Shown in pieces: positions 49,325-56,796 of a stretch of DNA of 64,000 nt; position 1 is the first letter of the stretch; each line of letters begins with the position of its first letter. A model generated the notes under the pieces. That model worked only from the letters and a program-made list of their open reading frames with translations, did no database searches and was not told the origin of the DNA. Made by a program: the position numbers and the translations under genes. Origin of the DNA: Geodermatophilus amargosae (GTDB lineage Bacteria; Actinomycetota; Actinomycetes; Mycobacteriales; Geodermatophilaceae); contig NZ_FPBA01000003.1 of the NCBI RefSeq assembly GCF_900116515.1, positions 124,001 to 188,000 of the forward strand, given 5' to 3'.

Positions 49325-50200
49325 TCAGCCGGTGGTGCGGTGGGCGGTCCGGCGAGCGGTCCGGTGGGCAGTGCGGTGGGCATCGAGCCAGGCGACGACG
49401 TCGTCGAGGACGTGCTCCTTCTCCGGCTCGTTGTGCGGCTCGTGGTACAGGCCGTCCCAGATGCGGACGGTCAGGTCGTCGGACCCCGCGTGCTGCCGGA
49501 CCACCTCGCTGGCCGACGGCGGCATGAGCCGGTCGTCGCCGCCGTGGAGGACCAGCAGCGGGAGGCGCAGGCCGCGCAGCCGGGCCGGCATGCCCGCGGC
49601 GCCGAGCATCAGCTCGGTGCCGGTGCGGGCGACCATCTTCCCGTTGTGGTTGAGCGGGTCGGTCCGGTAGGCGTCGACCACCTCGGGGTCGCGGCTGATC
49701 GTCTCGACGTCGAGGGTGAGCACGCCGAGGTCCGGCGCGAGCCGGGACAGCACCGGCGCGACCACCCGCTGCACCGGGTTGGCGGTGCTGGTGTCCAGCG
49801 CCGGCGCGGAGACCACGCCACCGGAGACCCGCTCGTGCGGCTCCCCGGTGAGGTACTGCAGGGCGACCAGCCCGCCGAGGCTGTGGCCGTAGACGAACAG
49901 GGGGATGCCGGGGTGCCGGTCGGCGGCCGCGCGGGCGGTCTGCGCGACGCCCTCGACGGCGGCGGCCAGGCTGCCGATGTTGCCGCGCCGCCCGGGCGAC
50001 CGGCCGTGTCCCGGGTGGTCGGGGGCGTAGGAGGCGTACCCCGCGGCGCCGAGCCGCTCGGCGACGTGCGCGTACCGCCCGCCGTGCTCGTGCACGCCGT
50101 GGACGAGCACCACGACGCCGACCGGGTCGGGCACCGACCAGCCCTGCCAGTACTGCCCGGAGGCCAGCGTGCCCTGGCCGTGCCGCACCGCTGTGGTCAC
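49325..50200 (-). CDS. Monoacylglycerol lipase-like alpha/beta hydrolase
   Basis: 291 aa from GTG 50200 with GGGAGG upstream. VVVLVHGVHEHGGRYAHVAERLGAAGYASYAPDHPGHGRS and FVYGHSLGGLVALQYL (Ser nucleophile), then LLVLHGGDDRLMPPSAS (Asp) and LYHEPHNEPEK (His): the MAGL/lysophospholipase group. It hydrolyses monoacylglycerols or lysophospholipids. The last 17 residues are His-Arg-Thr repeats (HRTAHRTARRTAHRTTG) coded by a short tandem DNA repeat. Confidence 0.88.
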   Translation of the reverse strand: MTTAVRHGQGTLASGQYWQGWSVPDPVGVVVLVHGVHEHGGRYAHVAERLGAAGYASYAPDHPGHGRSPGRRGNIGSLAAAVEGVAQTARAAADRHPGIPLFVYGHSLGGLVALQYLTGEPHERVSGGVVSAPALDTSTANPVQRVVAPVLSRLAPDLGVLTLDVETISRDPEVVDAYRTDPLNHNGKMVARTGTELMLGAAGMPARLRGLRLPLLVLHGGDDRLMPPSASEVVRQHAGSDDLTVRIWDGLYHEPHNEPEKEHVLDDVVAWLDAHRTAHRTARRTAHRTTG

Positions 50201-50257
50201 GGGACCTCCCGGTCGATCGGATGCCGGCGCGAACCGTAGCCCGCCGCGGGCCCGCTG

Positions 50258-50446
50258 GCGCTCCGACGGCGTCGTGCGGCCACCGGCATCCGGTACGCGC
50301 GGGCGGAGCGGTTCGCCCCGCCGGTGCCCGAGCCGCCGGCCGACGGCGTCGTCGCGGCCGGCCGGGAGGTCCGCCGGGTGTGGGCCGGCTTCGCACGCGC
50401 CGGGGAGGCCGCCCCGGCGCCGCACCTGCGGGTCAGCGGGGGATGA
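50258..50446 (+). pseudogene. Type-B carboxylesterase remnant
   Basis: One plus-strand frame reads ATGIRYARAERFAPPVPEPPADG, the N-terminal segment of type-B carboxylesterases, and after a few residues REVRRVWAGFARAGEAAPAPHLRVSGG before TGA at 50446, which resembles the C-terminal end of the same family. About 400 residues between them are gone and no start codon or ribosome site is evident. A deletion relic; moderate to low certainty. Confidence 0.35.
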
Positions 50447-50449
50447 CCG

Positions 50450-50860
50450 TCAGGGGACGACGGGCTCGACGTCGCGCGTGCAGAACATGCACACCGACGC
50501 GTCGACCGGGATGAAGCTCTTGCAGTGGTCGCACTCGCGGTTGCCCTGCGCGCCGGCGGTCTCCCGTCCGGTGGCCTTCCGGATGGCCTGCACGAGGAAC
50601 ATGATCGTCACGGCGAGCAGCACGAACGACACGAACGCGGTGAGGAACGACCCGTAGCGGATCTGCGAGCCGTTGACGGTGAGGACCAGGGCGTCGAAGT
50701 CCGGCTGGCCGAAGACCGCCGCCACCAGCGGCAGGATGACGTCGCCGACCAGCGACTCGACCACCGTCGCGAAGGCGGCCCCGATCGCCAGGCCGACGGC
50801 CAGGTCCACCAGGCTGCCCGAGAAGGCGAAGTTCCGGAAGTTGGTCAGCAGTCCGCGCAC
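50450..50860 (-). CDS. mscL: Large-conductance mechanosensitive channel with C-terminal zinc ribbon
   Basis: 136 aa from ATG 50860. NFAFSGSLVDLAVGLAIGAAFATVVESLVGDVILPLVAAVFG is MscL TM1 and loop; YGSFLTAFVSFVLLAVTIMFLV is TM2. After the inner bundle start the protein continues with CDHCKSFIPVDASVCMFC (Cys110, 113, 124, 127), a zinc ribbon in place of the usual charged C-terminal helix. MscL opens under membrane tension to release solutes in osmotic downshock; a metal- or redox-binding C-tail could change gating or assembly (inference). Confidence 0.88.
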   Translation of the reverse strand: MRGLLTNFRNFAFSGSLVDLAVGLAIGAAFATVVESLVGDVILPLVAAVFGQPDFDALVLTVNGSQIRYGSFLTAFVSFVLLAVTIMFLVQAIRKATGRETAGAQGNRECDHCKSFIPVDASVCMFCTRDVEPVVP

Positions 50861-50905
50861 GATTCCTCCCCGTCCGTCCCGACGGCGGGAGCGTAGGGCG
50901 GCCTC

Positions 50906-51427
50906 TCAGCGCGGCTCGGCGGGGGTCCCCCGGGGACCGGGGCCGAGGTCGCGCTGCAGCCAGGCGACGTCGTGCCAGGCGCCGTCCTTGAAGCCCACCC
51001 GGCGGTAGGTCCCGGCCGGCTCGAACCCCAGCGCCCGGTGCAGGCCGAGGCTCGCGTCGTTGGGCAGCGCGACGCCGGCCAGCGCCACCCGGTACCCGCG
51101 GGCGGCCAACCGCTCGAACAACGCCTCGTACAGGGACCGGCCGGCACCGGTGCGCCGCCGGCCGGGCTCGAGGTAGACGCTCACCGCGCACGACCAGCGG
51201 TAGGCCTCCCGGGACATGAAGGGCCCGCCGTAGGCGAAGCCGCGCACCGCGCCGCCGTCCTCGAGGACCAGCCAGGCGTGCCGCTCCTGCGCGGCGGCGA
51301 TCCGGCGCGCCATCTCCGCCCCGGTCGGTGGCTCGGCCTCGAAGGAGACGGCGCTGCCGGTGACGTAGGGGGCGTAGACGTCCCGGCAGGCCGCGGCGTC
51401 GTCGGGTGTCGCGTCGCGCACGGTCAC
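50906..51427 (-). CDS. GNAT acetyltransferase, phosphinothricin acetyltransferase-like
   Basis: 173 aa from GTG 51427. VRDATPDDAAACRDVYAPYVTGSAVSFEAEPPTGAEMARRIAAAQERHAWLVLED and SVYLEPGRRRTGAGRSLYEALFERLAARGYRVALAGVALPNDASLGLHRALGFEPAGTYRRVGFKDGAWHDVAW match the PAT/Bar subgroup, which acetylates phosphinothricin, methionine sulfoximine or related amino acids. Natural substrate unknown. Confidence 0.88.
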   Translation of the reverse strand: MTVRDATPDDAAACRDVYAPYVTGSAVSFEAEPPTGAEMARRIAAAQERHAWLVLEDGGAVRGFAYGGPFMSREAYRWSCAVSVYLEPGRRRTGAGRSLYEALFERLAARGYRVALAGVALPNDASLGLHRALGFEPAGTYRRVGFKDGAWHDVAWLQRDLGPGPRGTPAEPR

Positions 51428-51444
51428 CCGGCCGACGCTAGCGA

Positions 51445-53091
51445 TCAGACGAGCGCCGGCGCCCCGAGGTCCGCGGTCCACAGCACCGGCTCGCCGCAGC
51501 GGCCCTGCTTGGACACGTACATCGCCTGGTCGGCCCGCTTGGTCAGCGCCGCGCCGTCGAGCCCCGGCTCGCTGCACGCCACACCGAGGCTGGCCTCCAG
51601 CCGCACCGCGCCCGCGGAGATCTCGGCCGGCACCGACAGCGCCGCCCGGATGCGGGCGCCCAGCGCGGCGGCCGCATCCGGGCCGTCGACGCCGCGGCTG
51701 ACCACGAGGAACTCGTCGCCGCCGAGCCGCCCGACGATGTCGTCCTTGCGCAGCACGCCGGCCAGCCGGTGCGCCGTGGTCAGCAGCAGCTCGTCGCCGG
51801 CGTCGTGGCCGAGGGTGTCGTTGACCGGCTTGAACTCGTCGAGGTCGACGAAGACGACCGCGGTCGGGCGCCCGCCGGGGTCGGCGAGCGCGGCCTCCAG
51901 CACCGCCATCGTCGAGGCGCGGTTGTGGCAGCCGGTGAGCGGGTCGAAGGTCGCCTTGGCGGTGAGCTCCTCACGCATACGGGCGCTGTCGGTGACGTCG
52001 GAGACGCAGACCAGCGCGCCCGAGGCGCCCTCCCGGTCGCTGAGCGCGACCAGGCTCACCGCGCACACCCGCGCCTCGCCGGCGGGGGTGCGGATGCCGA
52101 CCTCGAGCGCGGCGTCCTCGCCGTCGCCGAGTACCCGGCTCAGCGCCGTCTCGAGCGCCTCCCGGCCGGCGTCGTCGGCGACGGCGCTGAGGTCCGCCCA
52201 GCCGTCCACGGCGGGCACGCCCAGCAGCACCTGCAGCCGGGAGTTCGCGTGCACGACCTCCCGGTCGGCGGTCAGCTGCAGGATGCCCTGGGGCAGCGCC
52301 TCGGTAAGCCGGCGCAGCAGGCGCTCCTGCTGCCGCAGCGCCTCGTGCGCGGCCATCTCGTCGGACACGTCGCTCATCTGCGTGACGACGACGGCGTCGG
52401 CGGGGTCGTCGGCCGGGACGTACTGGTTCTCCAGCTCCAGCCAGGCCCACGAGCCGTCGGCGCGCCGGTGCCGCAGCCGGACCCGCTGGGACTCCTGCCT
52501 GGAGAGCAGCTCGAGCCAGTTGGCGATGGCCCGCTCCTGGTCGTCGGGGTGGACGAACTCCGAGGAGCGCTGGCCGACCATCTCCGCGGCCGTCCAGCCC
52601 AGCATCCGGGTGGTGCGCTCGTCGATCTCGGTGATGACCGCGAGCGAGGTCTTGCGGACCGTCGCCGTGCGCGGCCGCCGGGACACCTCCAGGTCGGCCA
52701 GGGGCGCGGGCCCGCGCTCGGTGGAGGCGGCGTCGAGGACCTCGAGGGCGCCCACGAACACGCCGTGCGCCTCGCGGACGTCGACGAAGGTGAGCGACAG
52801 CGCCGCCTCCGGCTCCCGGCGGCCGTGCACCGTGGCCAGGCCCACGCCGTGGGTGCGGGCGCGCTCCCATGCGGTGATGACGGTCATGGCGTCGGCGGGG
52901 AGCACGGCGTCGAGGAAGGTCGCGCGGTCGGCCGACGGTGGCATGACCCGCTCCGGCGGGACGCCGACCGAGGCCGGCATCGGGACGACCACGCCGTCGG
53001 TGGCGATCGCGGCCAGCACGGCGTCGGGAAGGCGCAGCAGCGCGGACAGGACGTCCTCGCGCTCGGCCGGCGTTCTCGGGGTGGCGGTCAC
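51445..53091 (-). CDS. PAS-PAS-GGDEF diguanylate cyclase
   Basis: 548 aa from GTG 53091. Two PAS-type sensor domains (about residues 130-250, containing MLGWTAAEMVGQRSSEFVHPDDQERA; and 255-375, RRLTEALPQGILQLTADREVVHAN) precede a GGDEF domain (TFDPLTGCHNRASTMAVLEAAL … RLGGDEFLVV near 455). The active GGDEF signature indicates synthesis of c-di-GMP from GTP. An I-site RxxD upstream of it is not obvious. No membrane segment, so a cytoplasmic sensor. No EAL domain present. Confidence 0.9.
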   Translation of the reverse strand: MTATPRTPAEREDVLSALLRLPDAVLAAIATDGVVVPMPASVGVPPERVMPPSADRATFLDAVLPADAMTVITAWERARTHGVGLATVHGRREPEAALSLTFVDVREAHGVFVGALEVLDAASTERGPAPLADLEVSRRPRTATVRKTSLAVITEIDERTTRMLGWTAAEMVGQRSSEFVHPDDQERAIANWLELLSRQESQRVRLRHRRADGSWAWLELENQYVPADDPADAVVVTQMSDVSDEMAAHEALRQQERLLRRLTEALPQGILQLTADREVVHANSRLQVLLGVPAVDGWADLSAVADDAGREALETALSRVLGDGEDAALEVGIRTPAGEARVCAVSLVALSDREGASGALVCVSDVTDSARMREELTAKATFDPLTGCHNRASTMAVLEAALADPGGRPTAVVFVDLDEFKPVNDTLGHDAGDELLLTTAHRLAGVLRKDDIVGRLGGDEFLVVSRGVDGPDAAAALGARIRAALSVPAEISAGAVRLEASLGVACSEPGLDGAALTKRADQAMYVSKQGRCGEPVLWTADLGAPALV

Positions 53092-53274
53092 CTCGGGCGG
53101 ATCGGCGCGGCCCGCCCGGACCTTGAGCCTCCGGTGCGCGGGAACTCACCCTCTGGGGTCGGTCCTCGGCGCGTCGCCCGATCGGGTGGCACGATGGCAT
53201 CACGGTGCCCGCCGTTCGAGACGCCGGACGGTGCGGCAAGCCGACTCCGGGTCTCCCCGGCTGGAGGTGTCGCA

Positions 53275-54015
53275 GTGCGCCCTGCGGCCATGACGACGAC
53301 CGTCCCCGCCACCCGGTCCGATCCGGACCTCGCCGGGTGGCTGCTCGACGCCGCACGGCGGTGGCACGCGGCCGGTGACCCCGCCGCGGCGGTGCGCGCC
53401 GTCACCGACGACCTCGCCGCCGCGCTCCCCTCCACCTGCAGCGTGGCGGTCACCCTGCTCGGCCCCGGCCGGGTGCCCCTGGCCCCCGTGGGCGGTGCCG
53501 GTCCGGCTGCCGCGCTCGACGCCCTCCAGGTCCGCCACGACACCGGACCGCTGGCCGCCGCGCTCGCGGGGACGCCGTCGGGCAGCGCCGACCTCGGCCG
53601 GGACCCGCGCTGGCCGGCCCTCGCCGGGCCGGTCGCCGCCGCGCGGGTGCGGCGGGCGATCAGCCTGCCGCTGGACACCGGGCGCGAGGTGGTCGGCGCG
53701 CTGTCGGTGTACGTCACCGGCCCGGGCCCCGGGCCGGACCGGGCGGTCCTGGTGCCGGTCGCCGGGCACGCCGCCCTGGCACTGCGCACGCTGCAGCGGA
53801 CGCAGCACCTCACCGTCGCCCTCGCCAGCCGCGACGTCATCGGCCAGGCCAAGGGGGTGCTCATGGAGCGCTACCGGATCACCGCCGACTCCGCGTTCGG
53901 CATCCTCGTCCGCGCCTCGCAGGACACCCGCCGCAAGGTCCGCGACATCGCGGCCCTGATCACCGAGACCGGGGAGGCACCTCCTCCCGACGGGCCGCCG
54001 GAGGGTCTCCCGTGA
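53275..54015 (+). CDS. GAF-ANTAR RNA-binding antiterminator
   Basis: 246 aa from GTG 53275 (GGAGG 8 bp upstream; ATG 53290 is an alternative). A GAF-like domain (SVAVTLLGPGRVPLAPVGG … RRAISLPLDTGREVVGALSVYV) is followed by ANTAR: LASRDVIGQAKGVLMERYRITADSAFGILVRASQDTRRKVRDIAALITETG. ANTAR domains bind dual-hexaloop RNA and prevent termination. It is the first gene of a three-gene cassette joined by 4-bp overlaps; its stop overlaps the next GTG (54012). Confidence 0.87.
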   Translation: MRPAAMTTTVPATRSDPDLAGWLLDAARRWHAAGDPAAAVRAVTDDLAAALPSTCSVAVTLLGPGRVPLAPVGGAGPAAALDALQVRHDTGPLAAALAGTPSGSADLGRDPRWPALAGPVAAARVRRAISLPLDTGREVVGALSVYVTGPGPGPDRAVLVPVAGHAALALRTLQRTQHLTVALASRDVIGQAKGVLMERYRITADSAFGILVRASQDTRRKVRDIAALITETGEAPPPDGPPEGLP

Positions 54016-54824
54016 CCCGCGGCGGGCACGCCTTCGTCCTCCTCGACAGCGAGGAGGCCCACACGCAGGTCGTCGGGGACTTCGTGATCGAGGGTGTGCG
54101 GCGCGGTGAGTGCGTCCTGCTCGCCGGGCTCGGCGCGCGGGAGCGGCGGCTGTGGAGCCGGCTCCGCCGCTCCGGTGTCGTCCGGGAGGGGTGGCAGCCC
54201 TCGGCGACGACGGCGGTGCGGCTGGTGCCGCCGGACCCGGACCGGCTGGCGGAGGCGGTCGCGGGGGCGCTGGCGGAGGGCTACGCCGGTGTCCGGTTCT
54301 CCGGCGCGATCACCACCCCCGGCGTCAACGCCTTCGAGGCCGCCGTCGCCCCGCTGGTCGCCGAGCACCCGGTCACCGTGCTCTGCCCGTACTTCCGCTC
54401 CCAGCTCGAACCGGGGCAGCACGAGGCGCTCACCGCCCTCCACGACACGGAGGTCGACGTGGCTCCTGTGTACGACGACGGGGTCTTCCGCCTCACCCGC
54501 CGCGGCGAGCTGCTGTACCTGGCCGGCGAGCTGGACTCGGGCAACGCCGACGCGCTGCGCGCGGTGCTGCAGGCGACCCTCGCGGCCGGTGGCCGCCCCG
54601 CCTCCTGGGACGTCGCCGACCTGCACTTCCTCGACGTCGGCGCCGCCGACTCGCTGGTGGCCGCGGCCGCCGGGCCGCCGGGGCTCACCCTGGTCGGCGC
54701 GTCCCGGCTGACCGCCCGGCTGGTACGCCTGCTCGCCGACCGGCACCCCGACCGCACCGTCGACCTGGTCGACGCCCTCGCCGACGCCCCTCCCGACGAC
54801 GCCGCCGAGGGTGCCCACCGGTGA
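54012..54824 (+). CDS. MEDS-STAS two-domain signalling protein
   Basis: 270 aa from GTG 54012. Residues about 1-155 are a MEDS (DcmR-type sensory) domain: GHAFVLLDSEEAHTQVVGDFVIEGVRRGECVLLAGLGARERRLW, VTVLCPYFRSQLEPGQHEALTALHDTEV. Residues about 165-260 form a STAS-like domain (RRGELLYLAGELDSGNADALRAVL, WDVADLHFLDVGAADSLVAAAA) with an Asp-Val-Gly in the usual phosphoserine loop, so control by phosphorylation is uncertain. Probably the antagonist side of a partner switch. Confidence 0.8.
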   Translation: MTRGGHAFVLLDSEEAHTQVVGDFVIEGVRRGECVLLAGLGARERRLWSRLRRSGVVREGWQPSATTAVRLVPPDPDRLAEAVAGALAEGYAGVRFSGAITTPGVNAFEAAVAPLVAEHPVTVLCPYFRSQLEPGQHEALTALHDTEVDVAPVYDDGVFRLTRRGELLYLAGELDSGNADALRAVLQATLAAGGRPASWDVADLHFLDVGAADSLVAAAAGPPGLTLVGASRLTARLVRLLADRHPDRTVDLVDALADAPPDDAAEGAHR

Positions 54825-55729
54825 CGGGGACGGACGCGGCGCCGGTGCACCGGTGCGCGTTCCACACCGGCCGGGCCCAGGCCGGCGCGGTCACCGCGGA
54901 GCTGTGCCGGCGCGCATTGGCGGCGGGCTCGCCGGTGGTGGCGCACGTCGACGACGGCGTACGGGCGCTGCTCCCCGCGCGGGTGGCCGGCGCCGTCGCC
55001 TTCGCGCCGCAGGAGGCGCTGGTCGAGACGCCGCTGGCCGCGCTGGCCGACGCCTGGGCCGACCACCTCGGCAGGGCGCCGGCCGGGGTGGTGACGGTGG
55101 TCTGCCAGCAGCCGTTCTCGCTCGCGCCCGACCTCGGGCACTGGCGCACGGCCGAGGAGACGACGACCGCCCTGGTCGCGGAGCGCCCGCTGGCGGTGAC
55201 CTGCCTGGTCGACACAGAGGAGGGACCGCCCGAGCGGCTGGCTCTGGCCCGCGGGGTGCACCCGGTGCTGTGGGTCGACGGCACCGACGTGCCCAACCCC
55301 GACCTGCGGCTGCGCGCGGGCCCGCCCCGGACCGGCGGCGTGCTGGTGGCCGACCGCCTGCTCGATCCCCGGGCGGCCGCGGAGAACCGGCGCTGGTGGC
55401 ACGCGTGCCTGACCGCCGCCGGCCTGGACCGGACCCGGCGCGAGGAGCTGGTGCTCGTGCTGCACGAGGCCGTCGGCACGGTGGCCGCACTGGACGGCGG
55501 ACCGGGCGGCCTGCGCGTGCGCATCACCCGGGACGGCGCGGAGGTCGCCTGCGAGGTGCACGCCCGCGGCGGGTGCCCCCTGCTGCCGCCGCACGCGGTG
55601 CCCGACGATCGCCGGCTGCTCATGCTCTGGCTGGCCGAGAAGGTCTCCCCCGCGGTGTCGCTGGCGGTGCTGCCGTCGGGAACGGGGAGCCGCATCGTGG
55701 TGCGGGCGCTGGACCCCGACCGGGCCTGA
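54821..55729 (+). CDS. MEDS-HATPase (anti-sigma/serine-kinase-like) protein
   Basis: 302 aa from GTG 54821, overlapping the MEDS-STAS stop. Residues about 8-155 are MEDS-like (HRCAFHTGRAQAGAVTAELCRRALAAGSPVVAHVDDGVRALL … VTVVCQQPFSLAPDLG); residues about 180-300 resemble a GHKL ATPase (RRWWHACLTAAGLDRTRREELVLVLHEAVGTVAAL, VACEVHARGGCPLLPP, LMLWLAEKVSPAVSLAVLPSGTGSRIVVRAL). The N-box Asn normally after HEAV is not clear, so kinase activity is doubtful. Partner of the preceding STAS protein by coupling and domain type. Confidence 0.77.
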   Translation: MTGTDAAPVHRCAFHTGRAQAGAVTAELCRRALAAGSPVVAHVDDGVRALLPARVAGAVAFAPQEALVETPLAALADAWADHLGRAPAGVVTVVCQQPFSLAPDLGHWRTAEETTTALVAERPLAVTCLVDTEEGPPERLALARGVHPVLWVDGTDVPNPDLRLRAGPPRTGGVLVADRLLDPRAAAENRRWWHACLTAAGLDRTRREELVLVLHEAVGTVAALDGGPGGLRVRITRDGAEVACEVHARGGCPLLPPHAVPDDRRLLMLWLAEKVSPAVSLAVLPSGTGSRIVVRALDPDRA

Positions 55730-55808
55730 GCCCATCCCCGCGTGTCGCGCACCCTGCCGCCCGGTGTCTCGTTGCCCACCGGGGGTGGTCGCGCGATGAC
55801 CGACGGGG

Positions 55809-56156
55809 ATGCTCGGGAGGGCCTGGTGGACCCGCGGCGGCCGGCGACGGCGCGGGGCGTGGGTGCGGGCGGCGGGGCAGGCGGAGGGCTGGCCGCCGGC
55901 CGTCGTCGACGACCTGCTCCTGCTGCTGTCGGAGGTGCTGGCCGCCGACCTGGTGGGTTCCGGGGGGCGGGTCGGCCCGCGGCCGGTGCGGCTGCTCGAC
56001 GGCGGCGCCGGCCTGGAGGTGCAGGTGGGCGGATGGGTGGCCGGCGGCGACCGCCTGGGGATCGCGGCGGCGGCCGTCACCACCGTGCGGCTGGAGGCCC
56101 CGGGGGACGGCTGGGTGCGGTTGACCGCGGACGGCGGGAGCCCGGCCCCGGCCTGA
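55809..56156 (+). CDS. Small HATPase-like protein, possibly degenerate
   Basis: 115 aa from ATG 55809. AWVRAAGQAEGWPPAVVDDLLLLLSEVLAADLV resembles the first helices of anti-sigma GHKL ATPases (…LLLSEVLANAV), but the Asn of the N-box is replaced and no glycine-rich ATP lid is seen; the C-half (VRLEAPGDGWVRLTADGGS) is a beta strand pair. The frame just upstream (from 55797) is different, so the start is uncertain. Could be a companion of the cassette above or a decayed copy. Confidence 0.5.
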   Translation: MLGRAWWTRGGRRRRGAWVRAAGQAEGWPPAVVDDLLLLLSEVLAADLVGSGGRVGPRPVRLLDGGAGLEVQVGGWVAGGDRLGIAAAAVTTVRLEAPGDGWVRLTADGGSPAPA

Positions 56157-56169
56157 GCCGGGGCCGGGC
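56140..56169. terminator. Terminator hairpin between convergent genes
   Basis: Perfect 13-bp arms (56140-56152 and 56157-56169, starting GCCCGGCCCC) around a CTGA loop that contains the stop codon of the plus-strand gene. It also lies 12 bp from the end of the convergent gene. Confidence 0.7.
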
Positions 56170-56180
56170 CGCGCCGGTGA

Positions 56181-56768
56181 CTACCGGCGCAGCACCTTGC
56201 CGAGCAGGCCCTTGACGGTGGACATCGGCCGGTAGGCCTGCACCAGCCAGGCGTTGCACACGATCACGCCACCGGCCAGCGCCGGGACCGCGGCCTGGGT
56301 GACCCGCTGCCGCGCCTGCCACTTCCTGATCTCCGGCGGGGTGCCGGCCGAGGGCAGCGTCGCGTCCTTGACGTCGAGGCTCCCGTCGGGACCCGCCGCC
56401 TGCTCCGCGAGCTTGCCGATCTTGGCCCCCGAGTACGCGGCGAAGGCGGTGGCGCCCGCGCCGGCCACGGTCAGTGCCGCCTTGAGCGTGCCGACCGCCC
56501 CGTAGCCCTCCTGCAGCGCCAGCCGTGCCTTGTTGGACGAGGTCAGCTGCAGCCCGGTGCCCAGCGTGGCGGCGATGCCACCCCACTGCGCCGGCGAGAA
56601 CCGGCTCCAGGCGGAGCTGGCCACCCGCACCTTGTCGATGCCGGAGGTCAGGTCGGCGCCGGACTTGTTCACGCCGGCGATGCCCATCACCGACCCGCCG
56701 AACCACAGGGCGGTGCCGAGGTCGTGCACGGCCTGCGCGATGAAGTGGTTGTCCGTGGTCGTCGTCAT
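56181..56768 (-). CDS. Hypothetical multi-pass membrane protein
   Basis: 195 aa from ATG 56768. Hydrophobic segments near LGTALWFGGSVMGIAGV, WGGIAATLGTGLQL, LKAALTVAGAGATAFAAYSGAKIG and TQAAVPALAGGVIVCNAWLVQAY suggest three to four membrane helices. MTTTTDNHFIAQAVHDLGTALWFGGSVMGIAGVNKSG is reminiscent of proteins conserved in actinobacteria without known function. Confidence 0.7.
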   Translation of the reverse strand: MTTTTDNHFIAQAVHDLGTALWFGGSVMGIAGVNKSGADLTSGIDKVRVASSAWSRFSPAQWGGIAATLGTGLQLTSSNKARLALQEGYGAVGTLKAALTVAGAGATAFAAYSGAKIGKLAEQAAGPDGSLDVKDATLPSAGTPPEIRKWQARQRVTQAAVPALAGGVIVCNAWLVQAYRPMSTVKGLLGKVLRR

Positions 56769-56796
56769 GATCCCGGCGTACCCGCGGGGTGCGGGG

